Source: Methylocella tundrae (GTDB lineage Bacteria > Pseudomonadota > Alphaproteobacteria > Rhizobiales > Beijerinckiaceae). From it: a stretch of 64,000 nucleotides of DNA. The stretch spans positions 1,426,001 through 1,490,000 of the forward strand of contig NZ_CP139089.1 in NCBI RefSeq assembly GCF_038024855.1, in the 5' to 3' direction. A model generated the notes under the pieces. That model was not told where the DNA came from. It ran no database searches and worked only from the letters and a program-made list of their open reading frames with translations. Positions 17,553-25,728 of this stretch are shown piece after piece. The position numbers and the translations under genes are program-made. The first letter of the stretch is position 1. Each line of letters starts with the position of its first letter.

Positions 17553-18793
17553 TGTGTAAATCGACATCTGGTTTCCGGCTCATCATATCCAAGGGTATCG
17601 GTCAAGAACTTCGGATGTAGAAAGCCTTCTTGCGGCGACATCGAAACGACCATCAGCGGCGTTGCGAGGAGCACGGGTTGCCGCAATTGCTGGTCCCATC
17701 TACGGAAGCTAAGCGCCTGCCCCTTGAAGGCCGCGATTCCGAAATCATCCCCGCGCAGGAAATCGCCGAGGCTTTTCGTGTCCGTCTTGCCGGATCGAAT
17801 CACGGCTTCGCCGATCGTGCGAATAGCGAGCCAGCCGGCATAATCGCGCTCCGTCATCGGACGATGAGCCGCGATCTCGAAGCGATGTTGCATCTGCAGC
17901 GCGGAATATTCCTGATATGCCGGGTGCCAGGCGACCGGCACGAGCCCCTGCGTGCCGGCGATGAGGCGCGATTCGAACGTGTTGTAGGGCAGATAGTCGC
18001 CGAAGAGGTCGGCCTCATCCGCGACCACAACCACATCGTGGGGCGGCGCGTTCGACGTCGCCAGCGGCATCTGCGTCTGGATTTGCTGATAGCCGGTATC
18101 GACCCGGCGCGATCCCGCATCGTAAGCATAGCGCCGATCCTCGACGATCTTGCCGCCAAAGCGCGCGGCGGAAAGACGAATGTCGTCGGCGAAGGCCGCA
18201 TCCGCCCCCCCCGCGCCACGCAGGAGAAGCCATCGGCGCCAGCCCTTCGCCACGAGAAATTGAGCGAGGGCGTCGGCCCGCATCGCGGTGCTCGGCAGCA
18301 GATGGAAGATGTTTCGCGCGCACTGCTCCTGACGCAGGGAATCCTCGCTCGTTCGCATGTCGAGGATGATGGCGTCTTTCGCTTCCGGCGTTTTCGCCGC
18401 GGCAAGAAGATCCGGCGCCGTCAAATCGGCGATCACGAGGCTATACCGGGCGAGCAAGGGCTTCGCCTCGGTGGCGACGACGGCGCCGGGTTTCAGATGC
18501 ACGACGTCCATTGCATATTGGCGCCCGACAAACTTGCCGGTCAAATTGATCTCGCTCAAGGCAAGGCGCGCGCCCGCTTCGCCATCATCATCGGGTTCTG
18601 TTTGCAGCAGGGACAGATACTGCGCCTTGGGATAATCCCCGGCGAGATAAAGGATTGTCAGCGGGGCCACGCCCGATGGCGCCGCCGCGCCTTCTGCGAC
18701 CGCCGCGGCGGAAGCAGAGGAGAGCGGCTGGAGCGCCAGCAGCCAGAACAGCGCAAACGCCGCTCCCGCCGCACTTTTGAGGTTGCGATGCAT
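17549..18793 (-). CDS. Periplasmic binding protein, LutA/PedC-like (PQQ-alcohol-dehydrogenase-associated)
   Basis: A 414-residue exported type-I binding protein of the family found beside PQQ alcohol dehydrogenases. Its signal peptide runs to SSASAAA and the body begins APLTILYLAGDYPKAQYLS. The family includes the binding component of the lanthanide ABC transporters Lut and Ped. The frame extends far upstream, but ATG at 18793 is the start that gives a signal peptide and it follows the cytochrome stop by 4 nt. No ABC ATPase or permease accompanies it here, so any membrane partner must be encoded elsewhere. Confidence 0.83.
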   Translation of the reverse strand: MHRNLKSAAGAAFALFWLLALQPLSSASAAAVAEGAAAPSGVAPLTILYLAGDYPKAQYLSLLQTEPDDDGEAGARLALSEINLTGKFVGRQYAMDVVHLKPGAVVATEAKPLLARYSLVIADLTAPDLLAAAKTPEAKDAIILDMRTSEDSLRQEQCARNIFHLLPSTAMRADALAQFLVAKGWRRWLLLRGAGGADAAFADDIRLSAARFGGKIVEDRRYAYDAGSRRVDTGYQQIQTQMPLATSNAPPHDVVVVADEADLFGDYLPYNTFESRLIAGTQGLVPVAWHPAYQEYSALQMQHRFEIAAHRPMTERDYAGWLAIRTIGEAVIRSGKTDTKSLGDFLRGDDFGIAAFKGQALSFRRWDQQLRQPVLLATPLMVVSMSPQEGFLHPKFLTDTLGYDEPETRCRFTQ

Positions 18794-18797
18794 GAGA

Positions 18798-19361
18798 TCA
18801 CCAGTTGATCCGGTTCGGAGCCCCTTTGTAGAGCGAACGGATGTAAGCGAGGATCTCGAACAGCTCCTCGTCGCTCTTGATAAGCTCGCCGAACGGCGGC
18901 ATCGGCCCGACGATATTCTCCATGCCGATGCGCACGAATCCCTTTTTCTGCAGGCCTTCCGAGCCAAGCGTGACAAGCCGGAACAGCGTATCGTCGTCGC
19001 TGCCGTAAACCCACACGTCGTTCGTAAGAGGGGGACACATGCCGCCGCCGCCGTTCCCTCCGTGGCAGCCTGGGCAGCCCTTGCCCTGGAACGCCGCCTT
19101 TCCGGCTTCGATTTTATCGGCCTGCCCCGTAAATGGATTGTTGATTGTTGCGAGCGGACCGGACGCCACGACGTCAATCGGCGACTTCCCCGTGACCGGC
19201 GACTTCGGAAGCAAAGCGGAGGGGCTTTTCGAAAGATCTGACGCCGACGGTTGGCGCTGGTTGGCAGGGCCCCCGGTGGGCGCCCCGCCTGACGAATCGG
19301 CGTCAACCGTTCCACAAACCGCCATCAAAGCCGCGGCGATAATCAGCGCCCTTCTCATCAT
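18798..19361 (-). CDS. xoxG: c-type cytochrome of the xox operon, XoxG-like
   Basis: A 187-residue exported cytochrome with signal peptide (MMRRALIIAAALMAVCG), a low-complexity Ser/Pro linker, then the haem motif CPGCH at residues 96-100 and a Met ligand in GPMPPFGEL. Its position two genes after xoxF suits the electron acceptor of the lanthanide methanol dehydrogenase. It differs strongly from the cytochrome c-L at 70-660: the haem domain lies in the C-terminal half and the GPGLNDDYWTYP block is absent (here PLTNDVWVYG). The symbol rests on operon context. Confidence 0.82.
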   Translation of the reverse strand: MMRRALIIAAALMAVCGTVDADSSGGAPTGGPANQRQPSASDLSKSPSALLPKSPVTGKSPIDVVASGPLATINNPFTGQADKIEAGKAAFQGKGCPGCHGGNGGGGMCPPLTNDVWVYGSDDDTLFRLVTLGSEGLQKKGFVRIGMENIVGPMPPFGELIKSDEELFEILAYIRSLYKGAPNRINW

Positions 19362-19442
19362 CTATTCGATTCCATTATTTGCAGGAAGATTTACCAGGCC
19401 GGGAGCGGACGTCACAGGTCCTACGGGCCAATGCGAAGAGCT

Positions 19443-21188
19443 TCATTTAGTCGACGACTTCGCCAACAGATCGAGCAAGCGCGTCGCCGATCCGCTTTCA
19501 TTCTTCGCGGCTGCGTCGCGCGCCGTCTCGCCGGCTGCGTCGCGCGCATCGGCCTTCGCCCCGGCCTGGAGCAGAAGGCCGACCATCGGCGCATTGTCGC
19601 GGGCGGCGGCGATCATCAGGGGAGTCACGCCTTCGGCGCTTGCGGCGTTGACATTCGCCCCTTTCGCAAGAAGTTCGCGCGCGACGTCGATCGAGTTCGA
19701 GCCTTGCGTCAGCTTCGCGGCGGCGCTCCTCGGTGGCGGATCGCTAGCGGCGATCATGAGCGGCGTCAGCCTCTTGGCGTTGACGGGCTCGTCAATCTTA
19801 GCTCCTTTGGCGATCAGAGACCTGGCCGCATCGTATTTCTTCTCTTCGATCGCGATGGAAAGCGGCGTGTAGCCGCCAGGCGCCGGCGTCTCGACGCTGG
19901 CGCCGCGTGCGAGAAGGGCCTCGATCGCTGGCGCATCGTTACGCAGGACAGCGTGCAGAAGCGGCGTCCACCCGTCGCCGTCGGGATCCTCCGCGCGCGC
20001 GCCATGATCGAGAAGAAATAGCGTCGTCGACAATGATCCGAGGCGAACCGACGCCGCCAAAGGCGTATAGCCTTGCGGATCTTTCTTGTTGATGTCGGCC
20101 CCCTTTGTCAGAAGATAGGCGACGCGGTCATTATCAGCGGCGAGGATTGCATCATCGAATTCGCGATCGACATCGGCGCCATCGGCAAGCCAGCCATCGA
20201 GCCGCTCGCGCGTCACCACGGGATGTTCGCGGCGCAGCCTGGTCATTTCTTCGGCCGAGACGGTTGGCGCCGTATAGATGCCATGCGCCCTCACGGGCCC
20301 GGAGACGAGGCAATTGGCGCATTCGACCAGCGGGACGCCATAGTCTTCAAGGATCTTGCGTATTTCCTCCCTATGGGCGTTCAGGGCGTCCTCGATCGCG
20401 TATTTCTCGATCGCGTCGGTCTTGCGAACGCCGATGGCCATTTCGAACTCCATAGGAATGACGTTATCCAACAGATTGGTCGGCTGCAGCGTCAGCGGGG
20501 CGCCCTTTGCCTTCAGCCATCCGGCGAATGGTCCCCACACAGCGGCGACGTCGAGCTTGCCGTCGACCACCTCCTGGACCTGCCACCAGGGCTGGTGCTC
20601 CTCCACGAGATCGCCGTCGTGGGTGACTTCATGCACATGAACATTGCTGACGATGCCGTGATCCGCCAGCGATTGCCGCAACGCCGAGAGTTCATAGACC
20701 CCGACCTGAAGCTTTTTAAGCCGCGGATCAGACAGACTCTTGAAATCGTAGGCGCGATCCGCGCGGGAGGCGAGGACATAGGTCGTTCGATAGAGAGGAG
20801 CGGTCGTCAGCGCCGACTCATAGCCGACCGGCACATCCATGAGGATGTCGCAGTCGTTGGTGTCGAAAGTTTGCCGCGTCATGCCGCGCTCGATATAGGG
20901 GCGCCAAAAATAGGAGACGCTGGTCCCGAGCGCCTTGGCGACGACCTCCGCGATTTTGTTCTCGAAGCCTTCTCCTTTGATGTTGGAGAAGGGCATGTTG
21001 CCGGGATCGCCACAAACGCGGAACGAAGAGAAATGCGCTTTGCGCGCAGCCGATCTCGCGGCGTCGCGTTCGATTTGCGTGAACTCCTCGAAGGCTTTGT
21101 TGTTAGGCGCGGCCTGGGCGAAAGCGTCGTTTGCAAGCAAGGGCGTCATCAAAATGCCGATCAGTGACGAACATATTGCGGTCTTCAT
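19443..21188 (-). CDS. xoxJ: XoxJ-like binding protein fused to ankyrin repeats
   Basis: A 581-residue exported protein in two parts. After the signal peptide (MKTAICSSLIGILMTPLLANDAFA), residues about 55-290 are the MxaJ/XoxJ-type domain (FRVCGDPGNMPFSN, GEGFENKIAEVVAKALG, ending LEDYGVPLVEC). Residues about 335-575 are six or so ankyrin repeats (GADINKKDPQGYTPLAASVRLG, GDGWTPLLHAVLRND, GVTPLMIAAARDN). MxaJ at 685-1644 lacks such a tail. The domain should work with XoxF in the periplasm; the repeats suggest an extra protein partner. ATG at 21188 is chosen for the signal peptide. A 122-nt gap with a terminator-like hairpin separates it from xoxF. Confidence 0.9.
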   Translation of the reverse strand: MKTAICSSLIGILMTPLLANDAFAQAAPNNKAFEEFTQIERDAARSAARKAHFSSFRVCGDPGNMPFSNIKGEGFENKIAEVVAKALGTSVSYFWRPYIERGMTRQTFDTNDCDILMDVPVGYESALTTAPLYRTTYVLASRADRAYDFKSLSDPRLKKLQVGVYELSALRQSLADHGIVSNVHVHEVTHDGDLVEEHQPWWQVQEVVDGKLDVAAVWGPFAGWLKAKGAPLTLQPTNLLDNVIPMEFEMAIGVRKTDAIEKYAIEDALNAHREEIRKILEDYGVPLVECANCLVSGPVRAHGIYTAPTVSAEEMTRLRREHPVVTRERLDGWLADGADVDREFDDAILAADNDRVAYLLTKGADINKKDPQGYTPLAASVRLGSLSTTLFLLDHGARAEDPDGDGWTPLLHAVLRNDAPAIEALLARGASVETPAPGGYTPLSIAIEEKKYDAARSLIAKGAKIDEPVNAKRLTPLMIAASDPPPRSAAAKLTQGSNSIDVARELLAKGANVNAASAEGVTPLMIAAARDNAPMVGLLLQAGAKADARDAAGETARDAAAKNESGSATRLLDLLAKSSTK

Positions 21189-21249
21189 TTTTACGGCTCG
21201 CTCAACCAGGGTCGATGGAGGCAGCGCGTCCAGCGCCGACAATGAAAAA

Positions 21250-21287
21250 GACACCCTGCGGTGAGTTGGGGCACGCTGCAGGGTGTC
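21250..21287 (-). terminator. Rho-independent-type hairpin between xoxF and xoxJ
   Basis: GACACCCTGC (21250-21259) and GCAGGGTGTC (21278-21287) form a perfect 10-bp stem. On the minus strand a run of five T's follows directly. It lies 24 bp past the xoxF stop. Partial termination here would give high xoxF and lower xoxJ-xoxG expression, since no other obvious promoter is visible in the gap. Confidence 0.75.
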
Positions 21288-21311
21288 AGTCCGGCGGAGG
21301 AAAGGAATGCG

Positions 21312-23210
21312 CTACTGAGTAGACGCCGCCTTATCCGGAACGCGGAACGTGTAGAGCGTCCCGCCTTGCGGAATCTTGTTGAACCCACCGACCTTCGTCA
21401 AAGCCGTCGAACCGATCGCGCCAAACTTGTCGTCGAGATCGAGTCCGGCGACCGCCGGCAGACCGATCCAGCCGCCGATGCCCGAGAGGACGGAGACATA
21501 TTCGTGCCCCTTGATCTTGTAGGCGATCGGATTTCCGATGACGCCAGAGCCGAGCTTGCGCTGCCAAAGAACCTTTCCGGTGGCGCGGTCGACGGCGCGG
21601 AAGTCGCCGTTGAGGCTGCCGTAGAACACGAGGCCGCCGTCCGTGTTGAGCGTGCCGCTCCAGTTCGGATAGGCGTCGGGAATCTCCCACTCCGTCTTTC
21701 CGGTCAGCACATTAAACTTCTTGAGCTTGCCCATGACGCCGGGCTTCTCTGGATACATATAGACATTCGCGAAGACATAGACCGTGCCTTGTTGCGTATG
21801 CGTGCGGGCCTGCGGCTCGTCCTCCATGCACCAATTATTGGTCGGCACATAGAAATTGGTGGGATCCTTCGGATCGACCGAGGCTGGCTGTTGGTCCTTG
21901 CCGCCCATGGCCGATGGACATGCCTGCGTATTGACGCCGATCTTGAACGGCGAATGTTCCGGCACTTTCACGGGACGGCCGGTTTTCAGGTCGACCTTCT
22001 CAGCCCAGTTGACCGTGACGAATTTATTGGCGCGCAGCAGATTGCCGTCGGTACGGTCGAGGACATAGGCGAAGCCGTTGCGGTCGAAGTGAACCAGGCC
22101 CTTGACCGGCTTCCCGTCGACATTCGGAAAATCGACCAGAATATTCTCATTGACGCCGTCATAGTCCCACTGGTCGAACGGGGTCATCTGATAGGCCCAG
22201 ACCACTTCCCCCGTATCGACTTTCCGCGCGAAAATGGTCATCGACCATTTGTTGTCCCATTTGCCGGAATTGCACTCTTCTTGCGTGTCGGCGCCGCAAC
22301 GCGTCGTCGGACTCCAGTTGCCCGGATTTCCAGTCGAGGCGTAAACAAGGCCGAGTTCCGGATCGTAGCTGTACCAGGCCCAGGGCGAACCGCCGCCGCG
22401 CTTCCATTCATCGCCCGGATAGCTCGAAAGGCCGATATCGCTGCCGTAGACGCCATGTTCCGGATGCGCCTTGTTGGTGTCGGGCGTCAGGCCGACGTCC
22501 TTGTCGGTCCCGTTGCTCTCGAAGCTCCAAGCCAGTTTTCCTGTCGCGAGATCATAAGCTTCGAGACGGCCGCGGGCCGCGAATTCATCGCCGCCGAACC
22601 CGACGATTACCTTGTCCTTGGCGATCAGCGGCGCGTTCGTCACGGTTTCGCCGTGCTCGGGGAAGGCGTGCTTGACGACCCACACTTCCTTGCCAGTCTT
22701 GGCGTCGAGCGCGATAAGGAAACCATCAAGCGTGTTGAAGAAGACTTTTCCGTCGGCATAATTGACGCCGCGGTTTACCACGTCGCAACAGGCGCGCGGC
22801 ACGGCGGAGAGATCGCGGTCCGTGCCTTTATTGTAGGACCAGACCTGCACGGGATTGTCGGGATTGCTGAGGTCGAGCGCCTGGACGATGTTCGGCCATG
22901 CGCTGACGAAGAACATCATCGGCTTACCGTCGACGTCGACGACAACAGGCTGGCCTTCGTGACCGCGCAAGGCGCCCGTCGATTGCGACCAGGCCAGTTG
23001 CAGATTGCCGATATTGTCCTTGTTCAGATCTTTGAGATCGCTGTGGCGCTGAAGCGCGAGATTCTGCCCCATGCCCGGCCAGAGGTCCGGGTTCTTGCTA
23101 TTCCGGACGATCTCCTCGTCCGAGCCCGCCCTCGCGCCGACGGCTGAAAGCGAGGCTATCGCCAAAACGGCAAGCGCCGCCTGGCACAGCAAATGTTTCC
23201 GCCAACTCAT
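21312..23210 (-). CDS. xoxF: Lanthanide-dependent methanol dehydrogenase
   Basis: A PQQ quinoprotein of 632 residues that oxidises methanol (and often formaldehyde) in the periplasm using a lanthanide. It has a signal peptide to about residue 28, vicinal Cys141-Cys142, the Glu ligand in GGDEFAARG, and catalytic Asp349 in a D-Y-D motif (349-351). The extra Asp351 is the lanthanide-site signature. An insertion before WDNKW carries Cys305 and Cys313; as I recall, XoxF5-type enzymes lack it, so this is probably another XoxF clade (XoxF1 or XoxF3, not resolved). A strong GGGAGGGA site precedes the ATG. It heads the five-gene xox operon. Confidence 0.96.
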   Translation of the reverse strand: MSWRKHLLCQAALAVLAIASLSAVGARAGSDEEIVRNSKNPDLWPGMGQNLALQRHSDLKDLNKDNIGNLQLAWSQSTGALRGHEGQPVVVDVDGKPMMFFVSAWPNIVQALDLSNPDNPVQVWSYNKGTDRDLSAVPRACCDVVNRGVNYADGKVFFNTLDGFLIALDAKTGKEVWVVKHAFPEHGETVTNAPLIAKDKVIVGFGGDEFAARGRLEAYDLATGKLAWSFESNGTDKDVGLTPDTNKAHPEHGVYGSDIGLSSYPGDEWKRGGGSPWAWYSYDPELGLVYASTGNPGNWSPTTRCGADTQEECNSGKWDNKWSMTIFARKVDTGEVVWAYQMTPFDQWDYDGVNENILVDFPNVDGKPVKGLVHFDRNGFAYVLDRTDGNLLRANKFVTVNWAEKVDLKTGRPVKVPEHSPFKIGVNTQACPSAMGGKDQQPASVDPKDPTNFYVPTNNWCMEDEPQARTHTQQGTVYVFANVYMYPEKPGVMGKLKKFNVLTGKTEWEIPDAYPNWSGTLNTDGGLVFYGSLNGDFRAVDRATGKVLWQRKLGSGVIGNPIAYKIKGHEYVSVLSGIGGWIGLPAVAGLDLDDKFGAIGSTALTKVGGFNKIPQGGTLYTFRVPDKAASTQ

Positions 23211-23633
23211 CTATGTCCCTCCCGGTCCTGATCACGAGATCGTTGGGATCGCATCATTATTGACGCCCGACGGCGCCAACGCTGCGTCTCGATCTTGTTG
23301 CGTAGGCAACATATCGAAATGGGGCTTCGGCGATAGATATGGAATTCCCGAAATGGCGGGAAAAACTTCCCGTTCTCCAGTTGAATGCAGTTCATCGGCA
23401 TGCCGCAGACGACTCTGCATGTATGATTACGAAGCGGCGCCCTGATATGGATCCGGCAATAATGACGTTTCTGAATTTCAGCGTTACGTAAGCTGAAATA
23501 TGCTGCTTTTTGCTAAATTGTATTGGAGTATGTCACGGCATATCGGGAGTTTTTCTTGCTGTTAGAGTCCCATGAAATGCCTCATGATGTTTGGCGCCGT
23601 GGTTGTCGTCGACCGGCCGGGACGGAGTGAAAG
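23211..23633. other. Divergent promoter region between xoxF and the second sensor kinase
   Basis: These 423 bases separate two divergent transcription units and hold no supported gene. Three alternating TTCCCG/CGGGAA half-sites at 23345-23372 are the main feature. The stretch 23440-23560 is noticeably more AT-rich and may hold the promoters. Confidence 0.6.
23345..23372. promoter_or_regulatory. Three alternating TTCCCG half-sites, xoxF operator candidate
   Basis: TTCCCG (23345-23350), CGGGAA (23357-23362) and TTCCCG (23367-23372) form two overlapping inverted repeats. The second pair reads CGGGA-N6-TCCCG, the same layout as upstream of mxaF (3821-3836). It lies about 135-160 bp before the xoxF start and 260 bp before the kinase start. 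Confidence 0.55.
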
Positions 23634-25025
23634 ATGTCGAATTTTCTTCGAGCGCGCGCCTCTTTGCGGACCCGGCTCATTCTGATTCCGTCAGTCCTTC
23701 TGGGATTTGGCATCGTCATCGCCATTTTTGTCACGCTCTCCAACGCAAAGGGCCGCATCGATTCTGAAGTCGCGTCCGGCGTCAGTCTCGGCAGCGTTCT
23801 CATCGAATATGCGCTGGATAACGTCGGCGCCTCCTCCGATCCCGAGGCCTCGCTGAAGCAGTTGCAGCTCGAACGGTCGCGGGTCAGACACATCTCGGTC
23901 AGCTATATCGCCGACCCTGAAGATCGGCGCGACGCGCCGCCGCGACGCGCGACTCCTTCGCTGGCCCCGGATTGGTTCTTGAATCTATTCCAAGCCGCAA
24001 AGCCGCTTAAATCTTATCCTGTCGTCATCAATGGCCGGACGCGCGGCGAGCTCGTCATGTCGACGAGGCCATCCGATGAAGCAGCCGAGATCTGGGGAAG
24101 CCTCATCTTCCTGACCGGACTGCTCGGCGCGATTTCAATATCGATCGTGATATTGATCGCATTGACGGCGCGGCAGACCCTCAAGCCCCTGAATGAGTTG
24201 ATGGACGGCTTGAGCCGTTTGCAACGCGGGCAATTCGACGATCTCGATGAGATTCGCATCGCCGAACTGCGCGAGATCGGCGAGCAGTTCAACAGGCTGG
24301 CGCGCGGCCTCGCCCGCACCGAGGCCGACAATCATCTTTTGATCGATCGATTGATGTCCATTCAGGAATCCGAGCGCAAGGAGCTAGCGCGCGAACTGCA
24401 CGACGAGTTCGGCGCCTCTCTATTCGGCATCAGGGTCGCCGCCGCCTGCATCATCGAGGATGCAACCTCGGATTCCAGCGAGGAGCGGATGCAGGAAATC
24501 GTCACGCGGGCGGCCTCTATTTCGTCGCTTGTCGATACGATCCAGAAACAGAATTATCGAATTCTTGAGCGCATTCGCCCGCTGACGCTGCATCAGATCG
24601 GGCTCGTCGACGCGATCGGCGACCTCGTCAACCAGTGGCGCGCGGCCCATCGCGATGTCGCCTGCGACGTTGATCTTCCTCTGGAGAGCCCGCTCCTCAA
24701 CGAAGACGTGAGCCTCGCGGCCTATCGCATGGTGCAGGAGTGCCTGACAAATGTCGCGCGTCACGCGAAGGCGCGCTCCGTTCGCATCGCCATGCGATGG
24801 CTTCACCTGAGAGACGGACGTCCGGCCGGGGCTGACGGGCAGATCAGCATGCATGTTTCAATCGAGGACGATGGCGTCGGCTTGCCGCCGAATTTGCGAT
24901 TTGGCTTCGGTCTGCTCGGAATGAGCGAACGGATCCGCAAGACTGGCGGACGCCTGAACGTCCGCGGCGGATCGCGCGCGGGGGCCCTCGTCGAGGCCAT
25001 CATACCTTTAACCGCATCTGCCTAG
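23634..25025 (+). CDS. MoxY-like sensor histidine kinase (system 2)
   Basis: A 463-residue kinase with the same architecture as the one at 14580-15941: an N-terminal TM (LILIPSVLLGFGIVIAIF), a periplasmic LapD/MoxY-type domain with APDWFLNLF and GELVMSTRPSDEAAEIW, a second TM, HAMP, H-box KELARELHDEFGASLFGIR, N-box MVQECLTNVARHA and G-boxes DDGVGLP and GFGLLGMSERI. GGAG precedes the ATG. It reads divergently from xoxF and leads into its own regulator gene 46 nt downstream. It probably senses a signal linked to methanol or lanthanide status; the signal is not visible in the sequence. Confidence 0.88.
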   Translation: MSNFLRARASLRTRLILIPSVLLGFGIVIAIFVTLSNAKGRIDSEVASGVSLGSVLIEYALDNVGASSDPEASLKQLQLERSRVRHISVSYIADPEDRRDAPPRRATPSLAPDWFLNLFQAAKPLKSYPVVINGRTRGELVMSTRPSDEAAEIWGSLIFLTGLLGAISISIVILIALTARQTLKPLNELMDGLSRLQRGQFDDLDEIRIAELREIGEQFNRLARGLARTEADNHLLIDRLMSIQESERKELARELHDEFGASLFGIRVAAACIIEDATSDSSEERMQEIVTRAASISSLVDTIQKQNYRILERIRPLTLHQIGLVDAIGDLVNQWRAAHRDVACDVDLPLESPLLNEDVSLAAYRMVQECLTNVARHAKARSVRIAMRWLHLRDGRPAGADGQISMHVSIEDDGVGLPPNLRFGFGLLGMSERIRKTGGRLNVRGGSRAGALVEAIIPLTASA

Positions 25026-25071
25026 ACGCCAAATTAGCGGCGAAGATTTGCAATCGCGAGGATCAGGAAAT

Positions 25072-25728
25072 ATGAGCGACAAGGTCAAGGTGCTGGTGAT
25101 CGAAGACCACCCGATCGTGTCGGACGGTTGTCAGCGCATTCTCGGTCGCCGTGCCGACATATCGGTCAGGGAAGCCTCATCCGCGACGGCAGGCCTCGCG
25201 CTAAACCGCGCCTTCGCTCCCGATATCATCCTCCTCGACGTGGGCCTCCCCGACGCCAGCGGCTTCGACATCATCCAACAGCTGATGGACGACAATCCGC
25301 CGACGAGGGTCATCATATTCAGCATGTATGAGGCGCCGAACTTTGTAACGCTCGCGCTGGAAAGAGGCGCGAGGGGCTATATCACCAAGAATGACGATCC
25401 GAACACGATCCTCCAGGCGATCGACAGGGTGCGCGCCGGATCAGTCTATCTCGGTCAAGCTGTTGCGCAGACGCTGGCAATGATCAACGTGACGCCGGTC
25501 AACGACCCTCTGCGCTGTTTGAGTGACAGGGAACAGCAGATCGTCAAACTTCTCGGCGACGGCAAAAGCCTGACCGAGATCTCCACTCGGCTTCCGCTCG
25601 GCTACAAGACTGTCGCCAATACCGTCACAGTCATCAAGCAGAAGCTCGGACTGGCGACGACCCCGGCTTTGATCAAATTCGCCGTGGAGCTGAGATCAAG
25701 CACTGCGATCGTCAAGACGGCGACGTGA
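25072..25728 (+). CDS. MoxX-like NarL-family response regulator (system 2)
   Basis: A 218-residue regulator with receiver-domain acidic pair ED (residues 11-12), phospho-acceptor Asp56 in DIILLDVGLPDASG, Lys in GYITKNDD and a C-terminal LuxR-type HTH (LSDREQQIVKLLGDGKSLTEISTRLPLGYKTVAN). ATG at 25072 is chosen because AGGA precedes it; an upstream TTG would add eight residues. It is paired with the kinase just upstream and is paralogous to the regulator at 15938-16558. Confidence 0.9.
   Translation: MSDKVKVLVIEDHPIVSDGCQRILGRRADISVREASSATAGLALNRAFAPDIILLDVGLPDASGFDIIQQLMDDNPPTRVIIFSMYEAPNFVTLALERGARGYITKNDDPNTILQAIDRVRAGSVYLGQAVAQTLAMINVTPVNDPLRCLSDREQQIVKLLGDGKSLTEISTRLPLGYKTVANTVTVIKQKLGLATTPALIKFAVELRSSTAIVKTAT

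Noticed and set aside
21261..23147. Long open frame of 628 codons opposite xoxF
   Set aside because: Same reason as for mxaF: complementary to a highly conserved gene, with no recognisable domain or ribosome site.
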